Shown: piece by piece, positions 18,152 through 21,365 of the stretch
Layout of the letters: every line of letters begins with the position of its first letter
Position numbering within the stretch: the first letter of the stretch is position 1
Source of the DNA: Paramacrobiotus richtersi
Lineage: Eukaryota; Tardigrada; Eutardigrada; Parachela; Macrobiotidae
Reading direction: 5' to 3'
Length of the DNA stretch: 21,365 bases
Assembly (NCBI GenBank): GCA_034698045.1
Contig: JAQGAU010001107.1
Coordinates: 1 to 21,365, forward strand
Position numbers and translations under genes: made by a program
The notes under the pieces: model-generated
Seen by the model: the letters and a program-made list of their open reading frames with translations, nothing else
Told to the model about the DNA's origin: nothing
Database searches by the model: none

Positions 18152-18334
18152 ATGTTTCACTTAACTGTCAAGGACGGATTCTGCTACGTTACTGAAATCA
18201 ACTGTACCAGTAAAAACATTTCAAAAGGTCAGACAATCACGGCCATGTTTGATGATCAAATCAACGCGTCAGCTGTACAATCACAAGAAACGCATACACT
18301 GCATTTTTTCGCTCAGCCCGCTACGGGAATTTAA
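18152..18334 (+). CDS. Small ORF, 60 codons, unknown
   Basis: Starts ATG TTT CAC and stops TAA at 18332-18334. The product begins MFHLTVKDGFCYVTEINCTS and continues through ISKGQTITAMFDDQ, with strand-like alternation and no signal peptide or membrane segment. It lies 100 bases after the P-loop gene on the same strand and could be part of its 3' UTR, a separate small gene, or chance. Confidence 0.3.
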   Translation: MFHLTVKDGFCYVTEINCTSKNISKGQTITAMFDDQINASAVQSQETHTLHFFAQPATGI

Positions 18335-18572
18335 GTCCTTTTCAATCAGAAGCGAATGCAGCGCTGTGTGATGTAAACTTCTTGACCTATTTCCATTATT
18401 ATCGTTTTCTGAGGTTTTGCTGATTTCGTAGCCGGTGCTAGGTGTCTCTTGTAGCGTTAAAAGCAAAGTGCTGATCAGTGTCGGATTCTTTTGATACCTT
18501 GTCAAGGTTCGCCGTCTTATGCAGTTCGATCGTTTCGTTTTATCTTAATCCCTCACACGCATGGCATAACGC

Positions 18573-18716
18573 AATCAATGGATTCAATGCAAAAATGCTG
18601 CGGATTTCACTGACGACACAAAACTGATCGTAAATAAAGGGCAGGCCGTCCGTGAAGATAGAGCGCATCCGCTTCCTTTAATCAGTTTCGCGAAACTGGA
18701 CAACGAACTTTACGAT
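18573..18716 (+). CDS. Exon-like open segment ending at a donor site
   Basis: The open frame reads WIQCKNAADFTDDTKL, then IVNKGQAVREDRAHPLPLIS and FAKLDNELYD, ending at TACGAT/GTGAGT, a good splice donor. No AG acceptor lies between the upstream stop and this segment, so its 5' end is unexplained. KGQ also occurs in the preceding small ORF but the two do not clearly align. Function unknown. Confidence 0.3.
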
Positions 18717-18734
18717 GTGAGTTCGAAATGATAT

Positions 18735-19876
18735 GATGGAATGCGCGCGCTTTCTTATCTCATATGCGACTGTACCGATCCGTCGACAAACGTGACGTGA
18801 TAACGGCGAAATGAAATTACTGCCGCTACGATTGCGCTACGACCGTTATCGCGGTTGTTGAATACTACCTCTGTTAACGTTGCTAATTAACTAAACGTGC
18901 TCCATGACTTTACAGTTTTGAAAACAGAGGATCAGGTTATTTGTTAAAAAACATAGAACTGCCTCTTCGAAGCTTAACAATCTTATATGTAGTTCGTGCA
19001 ACTTATAAATTTCTGCCTATACAGATACATAATACACAAATAATTCTACAGATATTCTGTCAAAAAATATCCTTGTTCTATCCCAAATAATAGCATTATT
19101 ATCCTTCTTATCCGAGCTTCGCCTTACTACTAACTTAAAGAAAGCAACGTTTCGGAAATCCCAATGCATTGATTAAATTAAACACTGATGAACTGGTATC
19201 GAGAGGAACACTTAACCTGGTAATGTGCTTAAGAGGGAAATAAATAATAAATAAACGGAGTTTTTCTGCATACAAGCATCCCTAACAGCAACAAGAAAAT
19301 TCAGGAAATATATCGCTCTAAAACGACTCACCGCTTTCCAGTTTATGACGCACATAACGTACATATACAGAATATTCCCATCGACCCCAGATTTTACGCA
19401 TTTTGCACAGCATAAAGGCGTGTCACTAAGCGAAACATTGGCTATTCTTTTAAAAAGTAATCATTCAGTTAAAGTCTAAAGAAATAACGCCATCAAAACC
19501 ATGGCTGGCAATCAGGATAAGTCACAGTTTTGCGAATGTTTACCCGATAACAGTCCTTTGTTTGTGCTTGTGATGACGGCAACAGACACGATGTTTACAC
19601 AATAGTTTACGTGTAGAACTTATGTATCTGTTTCACGAAACCATGATGTTATACATGTAGCTAACTGAAAGTTCGACAATTGTCCACCTGAGCATTAATT
19701 TCCTTTGCTCAGTATCGAAGGTGGCCACCAAGAGCGCTGGTTTCCCGGTGGGAGACCGTATACTGTAGTGTTCTTGGTAGGTACGAGGCATCCAACGAAT
19801 CCCTCTCGGTAAGACCACCAGCTCTACCTCTCTGACCTGTGGTGTCGCTGGTCCCAGATGTTTCCCTGGATTTTAA
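18735..19876. other. Intergenic DNA, no gene seen
   Basis: AT-rich, with scattered stops in all frames. Frames at 19633-19933 on - overlap the zinc-finger ORF and look like shadows. Confidence 0.5.
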
Positions 19877-20104
19877 ATGCCGTGGACGTGTCCAGTGTGC
19901 GGGGACGACCGCTTTAAAGCCCCCGGACGCCATCCCAACAGCAAAAAATGTCAGCAGACCGTTCTAGAGCGCGCCCGTGACAATACTGCTAAAGACGCGG
20001 TACCCAATCCTTCCCTAGCGTCTGCCCCTGAGTTTCGTCCAACTAGAGCGCGTACTTTCTGCAGGATCGCCCATGGCGCTCGCGAGTCAGTCAGGGCCGT
20101 GTAA
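19877..20104 (+). CDS. CCHC zinc-finger ORF, probable non-LTR retroelement fragment
   Basis: Begins MPWTCPVCGDD and continues FKAPGRHPNSKKCQQTV. C-x2-C, then H and C fit a single zinc knuckle or finger at the extreme N terminus. N-terminal zinc fingers followed by basic, low-complexity linkers are typical of site-specific or LINE-like retroelement ORFs. The frame stops at 20104 just before the first 77-base direct repeat. GC and arginine content rise here relative to the AT-rich flank. Assignment to a retroelement rests also on the fragment at 21090-21323. Confidence 0.4.
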   Translation: MPWTCPVCGDDRFKAPGRHPNSKKCQQTVLERARDNTAKDAVPNPSLASAPEFRPTRARTFCRIAHGARESVRAV

Positions 20105-20110
20105 TACACG

Positions 20111-20187
20111 GGCTCCCCGACGTTTGGTTTCCCGACCTTCGGTAGACCGACAGGAGGTCGATGGTAAATTTGCCGAACCACGTTTGG
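20111..20187 (+). repeat. 77-base direct repeat, copy 1
   Basis: GGCTCCCCGACGTTTGG to CCGAACCACGTTTGG is identical, base for base as far as visible, to 21289-21365. It contains internal repeats (ACGTTTGG at both ends) and the inverted pair CGACCT/AGGTCG. Confidence 0.95.
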
Positions 20188-20294
20188 TCGACAAAAACAC
20201 CTGGTCAGCGACCACTTCGTCGAAGTTAACAGTTGACCGAGCCTGACAACTCGTTTACGAACATTTCGTAGTAACGAACATGTCGGTAATGGTA

Positions 20295-20720
20295 ACAACT
20301 CGTAGAACCTGAGAGAAGCTAAGAGAAACTAAGAGAAACCAAAAAAACTAAGAGAAACCAAGAAAAACTAAGAGAAACCAAGAAAAGCTAAGAGAAATCA
20401 AGAGAAACTGAGAGAAACTGAGAGGAAAAAAGAAAAACTAAGAAAAACAAAGAGAAACAAAGAAAAACAATGAGAAATCAAGAGTAACCAAGAGAAACTA
20501 AGGAAAACCAAAAGAAAGTAGAAAAAGAGAAAGTGACAGAGACTAAACAGCGAAGAGGATCGCAAACAAAGAATTTGACGAATAATGTAAAGCAGAAATT
20601 TGACCAAGAAAATGAACCAAGAGCAACCAACAGAAACGAAATGGATGTAAACCAAGAACGCGAACCAAGAAAATTAACTAAGAATATCCAAGAAACCGTA
20701 AACAAGCAATTGTAAATCAA
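20295..20720 (+). repeat. Purine-rich minisatellite (CTAAGAGAAACCAAGAAAA type)
   Basis: Imperfect 10-20 base units such as CTAAGAGAAACC and AAGAAAAACTAAGAGAAACC are clear from about 20310 to 20530. They then fade into A-rich sequence with scattered ACCAAGA/AACCAAGAA echoes to about 20720. The plus strand has very few T or G runs, giving a strong purine/pyrimidine strand bias. The serine/phenylalanine-rich minus frames across it are artefacts of this bias. Confidence 0.85.
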
Positions 20721-21081
20721 GAATTTAAAGTAAGAAATATACTTCAACGAAGAATATGTATTAGGAATAATTAACAAAAGTTGTAAACAAAAAACCGAAT
20801 TATCCACCTCCACATGCTAAGATATTATCAGGGAGCAAGGAAGTAAACATACCAACATAATATAAAAACAACATAATGCTGTCGTGTCGGTCAGTTGGTA
20901 TATCGTCCAGAACACAAAAAAGCTGCGCTGTTCAAAGTCGAGTAAGAAAAACGCTCTTGCCAATTACCGCAGTTCAAATATACAGGTCGACCAGTCGGTT
21001 CGAAGGGCGAAAAGGCCAAACCACTAAATGCACGTCGACCAAAAGACACATGACGAAACAGTCGCATCGACGAGCCGTGTC
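20721..21081. other. No gene recognised
   Basis: AT-rich sequence, then GTCGAC/CGACC-containing sequence resembling the 77-base repeat region in composition. Frames on both strands (20876-21163) appear to be shadows. Confidence 0.4.
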
Positions 21082-21114
21082 CAGACCATTTGGTGCGTGT
21101 GACCAAACGGTCTG
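21082..21114. repeat. 13-bp inverted repeat
   Basis: CAGACCATTTGGT at 21082-21094 pairs with ACCAAACGGTCTG at 21102-21114 with one mismatch and a 7-base loop. It lies at the start of the retroelement-like frame. Confidence 0.7.
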
Positions 21115-21323
21115 TCCCCGAAGTGACGATCGACCAAATATTCGCGACTAAACGACGGGTCACGCTAGTCCGCAGAGTGGGCCTTAAAATTGATGATGGC
21201 GACTGCTCTGGTGCACTCCTAACGTTATCCTCGACGGATGCGATATTAAAACCGGACGACGAGGTTCTCCAAGAGCTGCGAGAAAAGCGGCTCCCCGACG
21301 TTTGGTTTCCCGACCTTCGGTAG
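21090..21323 (+). pseudogene. Non-LTR retrotransposon ORF fragment (upstream of RT domain)
   Basis: An open frame of 77 codons. LVRRVGLKIDDGDCSGALL, then LSSTDAIL, KPDDEVLQELREKRLPD follows the pattern of the linker before the reverse transcriptase in many animal non-LTR elements: ARRV..KI..GD..GA...L.S.D...P.DEV...L..KHPP. The frame runs into the second copy of the 77-base repeat and stops at 21323. The RT catalytic domain is not in the window. Whether it belongs with the zinc-finger ORF at 19877 is inferred from order and strand. Confidence 0.45.
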
Positions 21324-21365
21324 ACCGACAGGAGGTCGATGGTAAATTTGCCGAACCACGTTTGG
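21289..21365 (+). repeat. 77-base direct repeat, copy 2 (cut by window end)
   Basis: Identical to 20111-20187 with a period of 1,178 bases. The match is still perfect at the last base, so the repeat is longer than can be seen. It could be the start of a second tandem unit or the second of a pair of direct repeats bounding an element. Confidence 0.95.

Noticed and set aside
20398..20813. Serine/phenylalanine-rich minus-strand ORFs
   Set aside because: Produced by the purine-rich tandem repeat read on its pyrimidine strand.

Overview
The window looks like nuclear DNA of an invertebrate animal. Genes are split into short exons by GT-AG introns, many of only 80-300 bases. The recognisable products are animal-type: rhodopsin-like GPCRs, a leucine-rich-repeat exon, an atlastin/GBP-type GTPase and a small secreted cysteine-rich peptide. 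Inverted-repeat DNA elements and a non-LTR retroelement fragment lie between them. I cannot name the lineage from sequence alone.

Left part (1-5400). The 3' end of a GPCR gene enters from the left on + (1-559). A two-exon gene for a secreted, WAP-like cysteine-rich peptide lies on - (2312-2678). A decayed GPCR fragment with TM6 and TM7 lies on - (3744-4349). An approximately 855-bp inverted-repeat element follows (4543-5397).

Centre (5660-14504, all - strand). This is the most informative part. Two broken copies of one GB1/RHD3-type (atlastin/GBP-like) GTPase gene lie head to tail. The upstream copy (14504-12513) lacks the nucleotide-binding 5' exons but keeps the helical and coiled-coil 3' exons. 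The downstream copy (about 9490-6024) keeps the P-loop, switch and RD-motif exons but ends abruptly at about 6033, where an unrelated LRR exon begins. Four exons are present in both copies with matching splice phases. Both copies carry disabling lesions. The clearest is a 173-bp TA-flanked inverted-repeat element inserted inside an exon; in silico removal of it with one TA restores the GTPase reading frame exactly. A 108-bp and a 172-bp hairpin of the same style and a 907-bp foldback element made of 24-bp repeats sit among or beside the GTPase exons.

Right part (14647-21365, mostly + strand). It holds an exon-like ORF with an NC-type papain-fold motif (14647-15084). Next is an apparently intact two-exon gene whose predicted 471-residue product has a membrane segment, a long coiled coil and a P-loop NTPase domain (16477-18052). 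Retaining its 160-base intron would instead give a 113-residue tail-anchored protein. Two small ORFs follow. The right end is a non-LTR retrotransposon-like fragment carrying a CCHC zinc finger, a purine-rich minisatellite and a perfect 77-base direct repeat that runs off the end of the window.

I did not find a prokaryote-style operon or defence system. The most unusual material is the pair of reciprocally truncated GTPase copies with an exon-inserted hairpin element, the membrane/coiled-coil/P-loop gene, and a set of near-zero-spacer palindromes.
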